IMG/VR virus record: IMGVR_UViG_3300031669_000012
Coordinates: 1-64,000 of that record
DNA from: a virus
Length of the DNA stretch: 64,000 nt
Direction: 5' to 3' (one strand)
Shown here: one piece after another, positions 31,976 through 41,394 of the stretch
How the letters are laid out: every line of letters begins with the position of its first letter
How positions within the stretch are numbered: the stretch's first letter is position 1
Notes under the pieces: generated by a model
What the model was told of the DNA's origin: nothing
What the model saw: only the letters and a program-made list of their open reading frames with translations
Databases searched by the model: none
Translations under genes and position numbers: made by a program

Positions 31976-32272
31976 ATGGACACATTGTTATCCAAAATAT
32001 TTGATTTCAACTTTTACTATTTATTTTCAACAACGTTGTTAATATATGGTATTTTAAAATATCTGATAAAGAAACCCAACAAACCTATTCAAATAGGTGT
32101 TTCACTTGTTGTAGGACTAGGTCTTGGATTTCTATTTTATAAATTAGATTCGACAAACACTCAACAATTAATATATACATTCACCGTAGCAATGGTGTTA
32201 TACAACTGGATTATTAAAGAAGTTTTAAAAACTTTTAATGATCATTATGATAATAATAAAGGATTAGTATAA
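31976..32272 (+). CDS. Holin-like protein with three transmembrane helices, 98 aa
   Basis: A 98-residue protein with three hydrophobic segments: about residues 11-30 (FNFYYLFSTTLLIYGILKYL), 38-57 (IQIGVSLVVGLGLGFLFYKL) and 65-83 (LIYTFTVAMVLYNWIIKEV). Size and topology fit a class I holin, which makes holes for endolysin release. The spanin and lysin genes are over 20 kb away (10034-11532), so the lysis functions would be split. Its stop overlaps the start of the next fibre gene (TAATG). Assignment by topology only. Confidence 0.6.
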   Translation: MDTLLSKIFDFNFYYLFSTTLLIYGILKYLIKKPNKPIQIGVSLVVGLGLGFLFYKLDSTNTQQLIYTFTVAMVLYNWIIKEVLKTFNDHYDNNKGLV

Positions 32273-32988
32273 TGAGTATAGCAGAAGTAAGAGAGTTCTT
32301 TTTACGAAATGTAAAAGTCTCTGATGGAACTCTACAAGATAGAGAAAAGAATTATCCATTGAGTCATTTTGTGAATAAAGCATTTGTAGATGACGATGGT
32401 TTATATTCAATACGAAAAGTTGAAGTAGGAAATAGATTCTTAGAAGGAGACGTTCCTGCTGTTGAAACTTGGTCAAAACTATTGCAATCAATTCCTTTCT
32501 TTTTGAATTTAGAATCAAATGCTTCTAATTCTAGGCAAGGACTAGTAAAAATTGCTACTGATGCACAAGTAGCAACTTCTACTGAAAAAGATACAGATGG
32601 ATTTTATTTAGTTCCGACAGCTAAACAACTTGGGAGTAAAGCAAATAATATTACAAATTATTCAACAATTAGTGGTAATTTTTTAACAACCCCTTCTATT
32701 GCATACAATATTGCATTAAAAAGTATAAATGGAATACTTTATGCTAAAATACTAATTGCGAATACTTCTCCTTTGACAACTGGAGCACAAATAATCACAT
32801 TGAATGTTGGAATTACAAATGTAGTAAATGCTAGTTGCAAATATGATTTTCCTTCATATTCTGCTACGTTTGGACCAAGACAATCAAATGGAGATATATC
32901 ATTAACATTAAGTGTTGGAAACAAATTTACTCCTATTAGTGATGTTAATCCTACAAATTATAGTTCAGGTTGGTTAATGATATTGTAA
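32272..32988 (+). CDS. Fibre protein, 238 aa
   Basis: A 238-residue protein containing the common fibre segment R-Q-G-L-V-K-I-A-T-D-A-Q-V-A-T-S-T-E followed by a downstream P-T-A-K-Q-L, which marks many trimeric tail and side fibres. The first 60 residues are adaptor-like, and the remaining 100 form a small beta domain ending in a hydrophobic strand. TAATG joins it to both its upstream and downstream genes. It is likely a short fibre that acts with the larger fibre and adhesin genes. Confidence 0.75.
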   Translation: MSIAEVREFFLRNVKVSDGTLQDREKNYPLSHFVNKAFVDDDGLYSIRKVEVGNRFLEGDVPAVETWSKLLQSIPFFLNLESNASNSRQGLVKIATDAQVATSTEKDTDGFYLVPTAKQLGSKANNITNYSTISGNFLTTPSIAYNIALKSINGILYAKILIANTSPLTTGAQIITLNVGITNVVNASCKYDFPSYSATFGPRQSNGDISLTLSVGNKFTPISDVNPTNYSSGWLMIL

Positions 32989-33638
32989 TGAATTATATAA
33001 CATTAAGTGAAAAGGTTGCTAATCTTTTAAAGCAACCTTTCTCACTTGAACTTCAGAATAGAGTAATAGATTCGTTTAAGAATCTTTACGCCACCAGAGT
33101 AAGACAATCATTTGAACGAAATGGGATAGATAATTCTTTAAAGATTTATTATAGATTGGATTTAATTGAAACTCCATTTCCATTAGATATTCGAATAACA
33201 ATGATGAGAACTGTTAATAAAGTTGCGAAGCCAATTAGATTTGAAAATGAAGCTCCTTTTACTTTTGTAGGTAGTGGGCCACTTACATTTACTTATTCGA
33301 CTTGGGAAAGATTCAGATCAAGTGCATTCCTCTTTCCTAACGGCTTCTTTGGATATATACCTTTAGATGGTTATTTATATTTGTTCTCAACTGTTTCAGA
33401 TAATAATATTAAACTTAAAAAGATATTTATAGAATCTATATTCTATAGTCCTGAGGATGTAATTACAGCATTGACTCCTGAAATAGATAGTCTAGAAGTT
33501 GAATTACCTTTTGCAGAAGATATGATTAATTCGATCGTTACAGAAATGTTAAAAACTGAATTTGGGATTACTAATCCTGATGACAATTTAAGTGTAAAAC
33601 TAAATGAAGACGAAACAACAGTATCAAAACAGCGTTGA
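32988..33638 (+). CDS. Structural protein of tail module, 216 aa
   Basis: Start taken at ATG 32988, which overlaps the previous stop (TAATG); an in-frame upstream ATG (32970) lies within the fibre gene. The N-terminus is helical (MNYITLSEKVANLLKQPFSL), the middle is beta-rich with many aromatics (FTFVGSGPLTFTYSTWERFR), and the end is acidic. It starts a three-gene group that precedes the gp10-like tail protein, so it is likely a connector or ring protein between portal and tail. The next start lies 35 bp inside its 3' end. Confidence 0.62.
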   Translation: MNYITLSEKVANLLKQPFSLELQNRVIDSFKNLYATRVRQSFERNGIDNSLKIYYRLDLIETPFPLDIRITMMRTVNKVAKPIRFENEAPFTFVGSGPLTFTYSTWERFRSSAFLFPNGFFGYIPLDGYLYLFSTVSDNNIKLKKIFIESIFYSPEDVITALTPEIDSLEVELPFAEDMINSIVTEMLKTEFGITNPDDNLSVKLNEDETTVSKQR

Positions 33639-34437
33639 GAAGATTCAATCTAAAATGCTTCAACTGAATGCAGAAATTCATAAACTTAGACTTTCTAAAA
33701 ATGCAATGTATGCGTTGCTAAAAACTATGGAAGATAAGTTAGCGGATATAAATGTTAAAATGGAATATGTTGATACAATTCAATATAATCCTGATAAGAA
33801 AGCAAGTTGGAATTATAAGCTTGTTGGAGATAATCCAAATATGAATGTTACATTAAAAGAACTTTTTTATAAATATGTTGTGACTTCAAATAGAATATTA
33901 GAATATTCAAGATCATATAGTATTCTAGGAAGTCTCAGAGATATTGATTATAAAAGTTATTCTGAAATTGTAAATCTAATTGGAGAAGAAATTTCTAAAG
34001 GAGTATTACTTGGAAATAAATATCTCTTTAAGAAAACTTTAGGTAATATTACTATTGGAAGATTTCCTAAAACTCCAGGTAAATTAACTATTGATTGGGC
34101 AAGAAGTAATAAAAATAAACAGGAGATATTGAATAGAGGTGGTGTTCCTAGATTAGGAGACAATAATGGAGAGAATTGGTTAATGTATAGAGAAGATGAA
34201 AGTTATTTAGCATTCAATTGGAATAGGGATGGAATTAAAATAAAGAACGGAGTGTATTATTCCTTCAAAGCTACAAATTTCATAAATACTGAAAATAGAG
34301 TAAATAGTGATATTCAATCACAATGTAGAAACATTTCACAAACTCTTAACAATGATAAGATAGGAAATATTCAAAAGATGTTACACCTATCTAGCATAAG
34401 TTCTGAGATCAATTCAATTTACTCAAATGGTTTATAA
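33604..34437 (+). CDS. Structural protein of tail module, 277 aa
   Basis: A 277-residue protein with an N-terminal coiled coil (about residues 5-55, KTKQQYQNSVEKIQSKMLQL and MYALLKTMEDKLADINVKME) and a mixed C-terminal body containing NWNRDGIKIKNGVYYSFKA. It overlaps the upstream gene by 35 bp and the downstream one by 11 bp. Location within the connector-tail group suggests a ring or tail protein with a coiled-coil assembly interface. No closer assignment is possible from the sequence. Confidence 0.62.
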   Translation: MKTKQQYQNSVEKIQSKMLQLNAEIHKLRLSKNAMYALLKTMEDKLADINVKMEYVDTIQYNPDKKASWNYKLVGDNPNMNVTLKELFYKYVVTSNRILEYSRSYSILGSLRDIDYKSYSEIVNLIGEEISKGVLLGNKYLFKKTLGNITIGRFPKTPGKLTIDWARSNKNKQEILNRGGVPRLGDNNGENWLMYREDESYLAFNWNRDGIKIKNGVYYSFKATNFINTENRVNSDIQSQCRNISQTLNNDKIGNIQKMLHLSSISSEINSIYSNGL

Positions 34438-35119
34438 TTATGTTAGTGGTCGAGTAGCAGTTGCAATGCTTTATAGTGATCTAGGTGTTAATTCAAGTGG
34501 TTGGGAAGCCAATGCACCTAGATGGATTATGAATGCATTAAGTAAATTGGGTAGTATTAAGAATCTTGAAAAGACAACTGAAACAATTGAAATTGTTGAC
34601 AATCTTGGAAAACTACCCTTTCATATGCGAAGAATAGATGCAATATTTTATGAGAATGAACCAGTTACAATTTTACATTTCAATGGAAGAGTTAAAGATA
34701 GACCTATTGATGGACAACATGTTTGTCAAATAATGAATGGTCAAATTGAATTTGATCTTCCGACAGCAGAATTAACAATTAATTATAGAAAACTTCCTGT
34801 TGCATATGATGATGAATTGAATGTTTATTTTCCTTTAATTCCAGATCTTATAGAAGTTCAAACTTATGTAACATATTATCTTTTATATAATATTATGATA
34901 CTTGGATTTAAGCATCCTGTATTTTCATTTGATAGTAGAAATCCTGATACTAACATAACTAAAGTTTTAGCAGTATATGAGAAACAAGCTAGAAGCAAAA
35001 TTAGTAGAATATCTAATGCAGAACGTATTGAAATTGCAAAAATAATGGGTAATTTCCTTACAGACTATGATACATATTCTCATCACGATGTAAATTATCC
35101 AAAACTTACTTCATCATGA
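34427..35119 (+). CDS. Head-tail connector, P22 gp4-like tail stabilisation protein
   Basis: A 230-residue protein with the pattern typical of gp4-like adaptors: N-terminal V-N-S-S-G-W-E-A-N-A-P-R-W-I-M-N-A-L-S-K-L-G (residues 22-42), then a beta domain with NGQIEFDLPTAELTINYRKL and a C-terminal helix bundle. Yutin and colleagues described such a tail-stabilisation protein in crAss-like phages. It would form the ring that receives the tail beneath the portal. The next gene, a gp10-like protein, overlaps by 4 bp, in the same order as P22 gp4 and gp10. Confidence 0.72.
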   Translation: MVYNYVSGRVAVAMLYSDLGVNSSGWEANAPRWIMNALSKLGSIKNLEKTTETIEIVDNLGKLPFHMRRIDAIFYENEPVTILHFNGRVKDRPIDGQHVCQIMNGQIEFDLPTAELTINYRKLPVAYDDELNVYFPLIPDLIEVQTYVTYYLLYNIMILGFKHPVFSFDSRNPDTNITKVLAVYEKQARSKISRISNAERIEIAKIMGNFLTDYDTYSHHDVNYPKLTSS

Positions 35120-38100
35120 ACACAAATAAAGGACTAGTATTAGATGGTTATAAAACAGATACTCCTGATAAAAAATGGAATCATGCTAGAAATGTATTGC
35201 TGACAGACGATAAAATGTCAGTAAGAACCGAACCTGGGTTTACTAAACAATTTGATGTTGTTGGTGATCTCATTGGTAGTATTGATACTCCTGAAAATAT
35301 AATATCTTTTTTTAGTATTATTGAAAACGATATCACTAAATTAGCAGTATATAAAGATGCAGAATTGTTATTTAAAACTCAGTTTATTCCTATAAGTGGG
35401 AATCCTATATTTGGAACATATACTTATAATGGTATAATGGAATTGATAATTGTATGGGCAAATGGTGTTGCAGATGATTCTGATGAAATGAGATATTTTA
35501 ATTGCACTACTCCTCAAGTAGAATTAGATGCAAATAAAGAAATACTTACAGATTTAGAATGTCAGAAAACATTGTCTAATAGTAATCTTAATAAGGTTAT
35601 TTATAATATAGTTCAACGTCCAACAGGAGGAACTTTGAAAGCAGGAACTTATTTTATTGCTGCAAATTATATGATAGATGATTATAACGAAACAAATTAT
35701 TCATATATCTCAGATCCATTCTACACATTAGGTTTAGATAATAACAATAAAAATGGAGTATGTGGATTCAAATTTGATAGTGTTACACCTTGTTCATTAA
35801 AAGTAAATATTACATTTGAAAATCAATTATATAAATATGTAAATCTTGCAATTATATATTTTAATGGAACTGTTTCAATTGTTAAAAAGTTAAGTAAACT
35901 AAAAATAAATAATCGAAATGGACTATTTACAGTAGATACAGTTATTACAAATATTGATAATTTAGAATCACTAGATTTAGATTCAATTATGATTAAAATG
36001 AATCCTTATATTAAGACTAATGAAATATCAACTATTAAAAATAAACTTGTATTAGGAGGAGTTAAAACAGCTGATAGTTTTGAATATTTTGCACAACAAG
36101 CTGCAAACAAAATATATTTTGAAACTCAAATAGATGCATGGACTTCTGCAAAAGAATATGCTCCTGTAGATTTTACATTTCATAAAAGTTTTCAAGAAGA
36201 TGAAGTTTATGCGTTTTATGCAGGATTTAAATATATTAAAGGAGGTTATATTTCTATAAATCATATTCCAAATACTCATATTCTACCTTCTAATATTCCG
36301 ATGGCAGAATCTAGTAAATTATTAATACCTTCTACAAATGATGAAGAATATTACGATGATGATTTTCCACAATTGCCAAATCAAAATGTAAGACATCATA
36401 GAATTAGAAATTTTTATCAGAATGCTATGAAGACTGCTGCATATATAATTCATGGAAATAATACAATGAGTTTAGTTGCTGGTAGCAATCAATATAGATA
36501 TATGTATGCATTGAATTTAAATGATGCTGCTAATAATATAAGACCTATAAATATTAAAATTTCTGGAACAGATTTTTTAATGAATGGATGTAGAATAACT
36601 AAACAAGATTATTCAAGTGATAATTTGAGTTTAAGAGGAAATATTAAACTATTTGATAATTTCAAAAATAGCGATATTAATGAACCACTTACAGTTTCTA
36701 TATTTGCTTTAACAAGTCAAGATTTTACAAACACTTTAGAATTGGATGTTACAGATTTAACTCCAGATTATACTGCAAATATACTTCCTCAAAGTGTTAT
36801 AGACGATCCAAATAGATTTGGTAGAATTTTTGAATACGAATTGATAATGGATATAGGAGTTCCTTTAAATCAATATGCTATTGTTATAAGTAGTCAACAT
36901 TATCAAGTTGATTCTATAGAAAATGTAAATACTTCTATTGGAACTTTGACTTCTAGTATGCTTCCTACAAATAGAGAATTTACACTTAGATTAAATGTAA
37001 ACAATATTGAAATACCTGATGAATTTAAAGATGTTTGTGTAGGTGTTGATATTTTCTGTGCTAAACGAACAATGACAAATAGTAGGATTATAGATCAAGA
37101 TGTTATACATACTAGATTTTGGAATGATACCATGCCATATGGTCAACAAGCTGATCCAAACGATCCAAATACTGATTTATATCAGGAAGATAAAAATGAC
37201 TTATATAGTAAAGGACATGCTTTTTCATTGCTTTACAGTAAAGCAAATTTAAATAGTATTGCAAGTTTGGATGTATATGCATATGATGCTTCTAAAGGTG
37301 CTTCTGTAAATCCAGTAATTACTAATAAGGGATTTACATTTGTATATCCAAGAACAATTGGGAAAACTCCTACAAATTTTGTAATAGCAGATTCATTAGG
37401 TTATATAAAAAATAATAATATTGTTCATAATAATGTAAGAGGTGAAAGTGCCATAAAGATAACAACTCAAATGAGAAGTATATTGCCTATTGAATATGGA
37501 GACACTTATGAAACTCCTAGAAGTTATTACATGCAATTTGTATTCTATTTTGTAAATTACATATCTAGTAATACAAACTTTTATAGTAATTATAGAAATC
37601 AAGAACTTGTTAAATTAGGATCTATCGATGTAGATAATATCATTGAAGGAGATGTATTTTATTATCAAGGATACAATATTAGATTGAGTAGATTGTCTGC
37701 AGATTTGATTACATTACCTACAGATGATACAGATGAAACAAATATAATGACTAATATGTTGTTATACCCTATTAAATCTCAATATAATCTTGCTGCAAGA
37801 TATAGTGGGAATGATATACAGGAACGAGTATATCCTCATTCTACATTTGATGAGATTATGGATGTTCCTACAATATATGACAATTTTATAAATAGTGATA
37901 CAAATAACGGATTCAATGTAGGTTTCAATAAGAGATGTGATTTTTATACATATGTGAATGGGCATTCTAAAAAGAATGATAGTGTTAATTTAAGTTTGAT
38001 TCCAGTTAGCAATACTCAAGGTGATGAATCTAAAGTATTTAATTGGAGATATTTTGCATTAAATTCTTATAAACAACTACCTTTCAATAAAGGTATGATA

Positions 38101-39201
38101 ATGGCAATTCTAAGTGATGGTATAAAGTTATTTATACAAACTAGATTTGGATTATTTGTAGCATCAATTAAAGATGTTTTAGGAGTAAACGATCAACAAA
38201 AAACTTATTTAGGAACTGGAGATATATTTGATAGAGATCCTGAAGAAGTTATAGCAGATAAAGATGGTTATATTGGATGTGAACATAAGTTTGCTACTAC
38301 AGTAAATGAAGCAGGTTATTTTGTAGTAGATGCAATGAAAAAGAAGATATTCTGGGTAAGTCAGAATAACATATGTATTTCAGATTTAGATGCAACTAAA
38401 TTCTTTAACGATCAACTGAGTCAAGAAACAATAGACAATCCTTATAGTTATTTAAATGGCATAAGGCTTGTAAGCGACAATATAAATAAACGAGTTCTAT
38501 TTATCAATAATCATACAAATACTACTTTATCATTTAGTCCTAAAGGTTCTATTTGGGTAGCATTTCACGATTATGGTGTTTTTATGGGTTTGAGTAATAG
38601 AGTAAATACATTCTATTATTCTAAGAAAATGAATCTAGTTGGAAGTCCACCAGCTGAAATAAATACAATTAGTTTGCATGCACAAGGTAACAATGAAAAC
38701 TTTGGTAGATATGCAGATTATATAGCTAATCCTATTGATGCAAATATCAAACCTTCATTTATAGATGTTGTATTTTCAAGTGAACAGATACCAGATAAAT
38801 TACTACAAAGTATTATATGGAAATCTGATATTATTAAAAATGGTATAACAAGTTATACAGATACTATAGATTTTATAATGGCATATAGTAGAACACAATC
38901 TACTGGAATAGTTCCAATAGTAAAAGCTAATTCATTTTATTTTGAAGATACAGCTTTACTTAAAAATGATCTATGGTATTTTAATGATATCAATGATAAT
39001 GTGTTAGATGATACAGTTGCTATCTTTGATAATGCTTTGATGCCGACTGCAAACGTCGATAAGACCAAAAAAGCATGGTATAACCGAAGCAAATTTATAG
39101 GGGATATATTTGTAGTCAGATTCGGTTTAAGTAGCAACATTCGCAACATTAACGTTGCTTTGAGCGTTGTCGACTTATTGACTAGCAAAGATTTTAGATA
39201 G
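35116..39201 (+). CDS. Very long gp10-like tail tube/muzzle protein, 1361 aa
   Basis: A 1361-residue protein. The N-terminus (KGLVLDGYKTDTPDKKWNHA, R-N-V-L-L, then R-T-E-P-G-F) matches the start of gp10/gp12-type tail proteins that build the beta-propeller tail hub. The rest is beta-rich, with 'K-S-Q-Y-N-L-A-A-R-Y' and an aromatic C-terminus. P22 gp10 is about 470 residues, so this homologue carries long insertions. In crAss-like virions such large proteins form the muzzle of the tail. It follows the gp4-like gene by ATGA overlap. The TAG stop is followed by 48 bp with a -7-like TATCTTTG. Confidence 0.75.
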   Translation: MNTNKGLVLDGYKTDTPDKKWNHARNVLLTDDKMSVRTEPGFTKQFDVVGDLIGSIDTPENIISFFSIIENDITKLAVYKDAELLFKTQFIPISGNPIFGTYTYNGIMELIIVWANGVADDSDEMRYFNCTTPQVELDANKEILTDLECQKTLSNSNLNKVIYNIVQRPTGGTLKAGTYFIAANYMIDDYNETNYSYISDPFYTLGLDNNNKNGVCGFKFDSVTPCSLKVNITFENQLYKYVNLAIIYFNGTVSIVKKLSKLKINNRNGLFTVDTVITNIDNLESLDLDSIMIKMNPYIKTNEISTIKNKLVLGGVKTADSFEYFAQQAANKIYFETQIDAWTSAKEYAPVDFTFHKSFQEDEVYAFYAGFKYIKGGYISINHIPNTHILPSNIPMAESSKLLIPSTNDEEYYDDDFPQLPNQNVRHHRIRNFYQNAMKTAAYIIHGNNTMSLVAGSNQYRYMYALNLNDAANNIRPINIKISGTDFLMNGCRITKQDYSSDNLSLRGNIKLFDNFKNSDINEPLTVSIFALTSQDFTNTLELDVTDLTPDYTANILPQSVIDDPNRFGRIFEYELIMDIGVPLNQYAIVISSQHYQVDSIENVNTSIGTLTSSMLPTNREFTLRLNVNNIEIPDEFKDVCVGVDIFCAKRTMTNSRIIDQDVIHTRFWNDTMPYGQQADPNDPNTDLYQEDKNDLYSKGHAFSLLYSKANLNSIASLDVYAYDASKGASVNPVITNKGFTFVYPRTIGKTPTNFVIADSLGYIKNNNIVHNNVRGESAIKITTQMRSILPIEYGDTYETPRSYYMQFVFYFVNYISSNTNFYSNYRNQELVKLGSIDVDNIIEGDVFYYQGYNIRLSRLSADLITLPTDDTDETNIMTNMLLYPIKSQYNLAARYSGNDIQERVYPHSTFDEIMDVPTIYDNFINSDTNNGFNVGFNKRCDFYTYVNGHSKKNDSVNLSLIPVSNTQGDESKVFNWRYFALNSYKQLPFNKGMIMAILSDGIKLFIQTRFGLFVASIKDVLGVNDQQKTYLGTGDIFDRDPEEVIADKDGYIGCEHKFATTVNEAGYFVVDAMKKKIFWVSQNNICISDLDATKFFNDQLSQETIDNPYSYLNGIRLVSDNINKRVLFINNHTNTTLSFSPKGSIWVAFHDYGVFMGLSNRVNTFYYSKKMNLVGSPPAEINTISLHAQGNNENFGRYADYIANPIDANIKPSFIDVVFSSEQIPDKLLQSIIWKSDIIKNGITSYTDTIDFIMAYSRTQSTGIVPIVKANSFYFEDTALLKNDLWYFNDINDNVLDDTVAIFDNALMPTANVDKTKKAWYNRSKFIGDIFVVRFGLSSNIRNINVALSVVDLLTSKDFR

Positions 39202-39249
39202 CCTTATTATATTGTAAAATTTCGTATCTTTGAGAATAATTAAGAAAAA
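39202..39249 (+). promoter_or_regulatory. Gap with TATCTTTG box before cargo genes
   Basis: TATCTTTG at 39225-39232 is the same octamer as at 16948-16955 and matches the Bacteroidota -7 consensus, 18 bp before the ATG at 39250. The expected TTG is not at 19-21 bp upstream (a TTG lies only 10 bp away). It may start the transcript of the cargo genes. Confidence 0.35.
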
Positions 39250-41382
39250 ATGAAGAAAGTAAATCGAATTAAAATTAAAACTAGACCTAAAGCATCAAAT
39301 AAGATGGCTAGTGGTGGAGATACTGCTGAAGTAGGAAGTTCAGTTTTATCAGGTGCTGCTTCTGGTTTTTCTGTTGCTGGACCTTGGGGTGCAGTAGGAG
39401 GTGCTGTAATACAAGGAGGACTTAGTCTAATGGGTATAAACAGTAGAGAAAAAGCTATGGAAGAAGAAAAGAAGAGACTTGAAGAAGCAAAACGTGCTGC
39501 TTTAACAACTTCTGATACAGCTTCTATGGCTAACTTTGCTGGTGGAAATGGTAATGGCATCAATGTCAATGCTTTATATGCTGGAGGTGGTGAACCAACA
39601 GGATTAAAAACTGGAGATATTACTCCTAAAACTGGAGATGTTGCTCCTAAACCTACAGTAGATGATACAGGAACATATCCTGGAACTCCAGAACATTTAA
39701 AATATGATCTGGCTAGAATGGGATATGAAAATTATAATCAAGTGATGAAAGCAAATGTTAAAGAAGCAGCTAAAATAACTAAGTTAATTAGAAGCACAGT
39801 TTTAGCAAATCCTGAAAATTTTAAAGATTATTATCATATGGATGATGCAGGCATACCAATTATTAATTTTAATGCATTGATCCCTAAAGTTCTTCCTGGA
39901 ATTTCAGGAACAGTTGGATTTGTAGGTAATCAATCTGGACAAACTGCTCCAGAACCTTTTAAAATGCCTAGCACATTTGGTGAAGGTGGAGAATCTAATC
40001 CAACTCTTGCAAATCCTAATGGTGGAATTGTTATGCCAGTTGCTAGTAATGCTGGAATTGCGTTAGGTCAGACTCATGAACAAGGAGGCATCGCAATTGG
40101 TAATAATACAGAAGTTGAAAACAATGAAACTTTAATTAAGAATAAAGAAGGTAACGTTGATGTATTTAGTCATAGACTTGGATTTGCAAATCAAGCTAAT
40201 CAACTAGCAATTGAGAAAGGTAAACTTGAAACTAAGGCAAGTCTGTATGTAACTAAAATAACACAGCTTCTTAAAGATTATGATAATGCTCAAGACATAT
40301 TTAAAAGAAATGGAGATTCTCATAAAGTTGATGGAAATCATAAAATACTAGAAGGTATTATTTCTCAAATTGATATGATTGATAAAAGTCTTACAGATTT
40401 GTTTAATAAACAAGAAGCACAAAATGGTCGTATGGAAAATAACAAAGCAATGCTTGCACTTGGAGGAATAGTTAAAATGAAATTAGGAGGAAGTGATCTA
40501 ATAGCAAAGTATAGAAAACTTAGTGATTCTATGTTTCCTATGACGGACACTAAAATTCCATATCCTAATCCAAGAGATAACTCAAATCTTTCTACTGTTC
40601 CATCGATTGCACCTAAAGTAGATGTAACACCACAATCTCTTAATTTTGATAATGTAAAAACTACAACTGATTTGAGTGTTAAAACTCCTATTGATAATAA
40701 TAAAAAATTAGGAAAGATTGCAAGTGCAATAGCACCATTTATTGATAACATTGGAAATTTCTTTGCAAATGAAAATCTTAAGAAGATGGATGTTCCATCT
40801 CCAATTCTTGCAAAAGCACAAACACTAGATCCCAATATAGATGTTTCAGCATCTATGAATGCAATTGATACAGCAGCTTTAAATACTAAGAAGTTTATTG
40901 AAGCAAATTCTTCTAATTCTTCAATTGCTAGAGATATGATTCAAAGTGTTAATAACCAAGTTGGATTAAATAAAGCTGGCATTATAGAAAAGAAGAATAA
41001 TCAAGAATTGTCAATACGTCAAAGTAATCTAGGGAATATTCAAAACGTTGATAATGCTAATGCACAAACTTTGAATCAACATGCTCAAGAAGTATTTGCA
41101 AAGAATGTTCAAACTGGAATCACGAATCCTAGTGAGAATCTTGCAAACATTGAATCAAATGTTAAAGATGCTATTAGTCAAAAGAATACTAAAGATTATC
41201 AAGACAAACAATTAGGATTATATAAGGATATGACCCCCAAAGGAGTATGGGATGATATAGAACCTGCAATACATACAACTACTGCTACTGATTATGCTGC
41301 AAAACTTAAAGCAATGGGTAGAAGTGATTCATACATTCAGGATAGAATAGCATTTCTGACAAGCAAAGGAATCTTCAAATAA
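39250..41382 (+). CDS. Virion cargo / ejection-type protein, 710 aa
   Basis: A 710-residue protein. A Gly/Ala-rich hydrophobic segment (about residues 28-60, VLSGAASGFSVAGPWGAVGG) could insert in a membrane. Near residue 275 is H-E-Q-G-G-I-A-I-G-N-N-T-E-V-E-N-N-E-T, a pattern I have seen in internal virion proteins of crAss-like and other Bacteroidota phages. The C-terminal third is helical and Asn/Gln-rich. With the two following genes it forms the cargo block that precedes the virion RNA polymerase, and the proteins are likely packed in the capsid and ejected with DNA. Its exact role is unknown. Confidence 0.65.
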   Translation: MKKVNRIKIKTRPKASNKMASGGDTAEVGSSVLSGAASGFSVAGPWGAVGGAVIQGGLSLMGINSREKAMEEEKKRLEEAKRAALTTSDTASMANFAGGNGNGINVNALYAGGGEPTGLKTGDITPKTGDVAPKPTVDDTGTYPGTPEHLKYDLARMGYENYNQVMKANVKEAAKITKLIRSTVLANPENFKDYYHMDDAGIPIINFNALIPKVLPGISGTVGFVGNQSGQTAPEPFKMPSTFGEGGESNPTLANPNGGIVMPVASNAGIALGQTHEQGGIAIGNNTEVENNETLIKNKEGNVDVFSHRLGFANQANQLAIEKGKLETKASLYVTKITQLLKDYDNAQDIFKRNGDSHKVDGNHKILEGIISQIDMIDKSLTDLFNKQEAQNGRMENNKAMLALGGIVKMKLGGSDLIAKYRKLSDSMFPMTDTKIPYPNPRDNSNLSTVPSIAPKVDVTPQSLNFDNVKTTTDLSVKTPIDNNKKLGKIASAIAPFIDNIGNFFANENLKKMDVPSPILAKAQTLDPNIDVSASMNAIDTAALNTKKFIEANSSNSSIARDMIQSVNNQVGLNKAGIIEKKNNQELSIRQSNLGNIQNVDNANAQTLNQHAQEVFAKNVQTGITNPSENLANIESNVKDAISQKNTKDYQDKQLGLYKDMTPKGVWDDIEPAIHTTTATDYAAKLKAMGRSDSYIQDRIAFLTSKGIFK

Positions 41383-41394
41383 CAAACAAAACAT

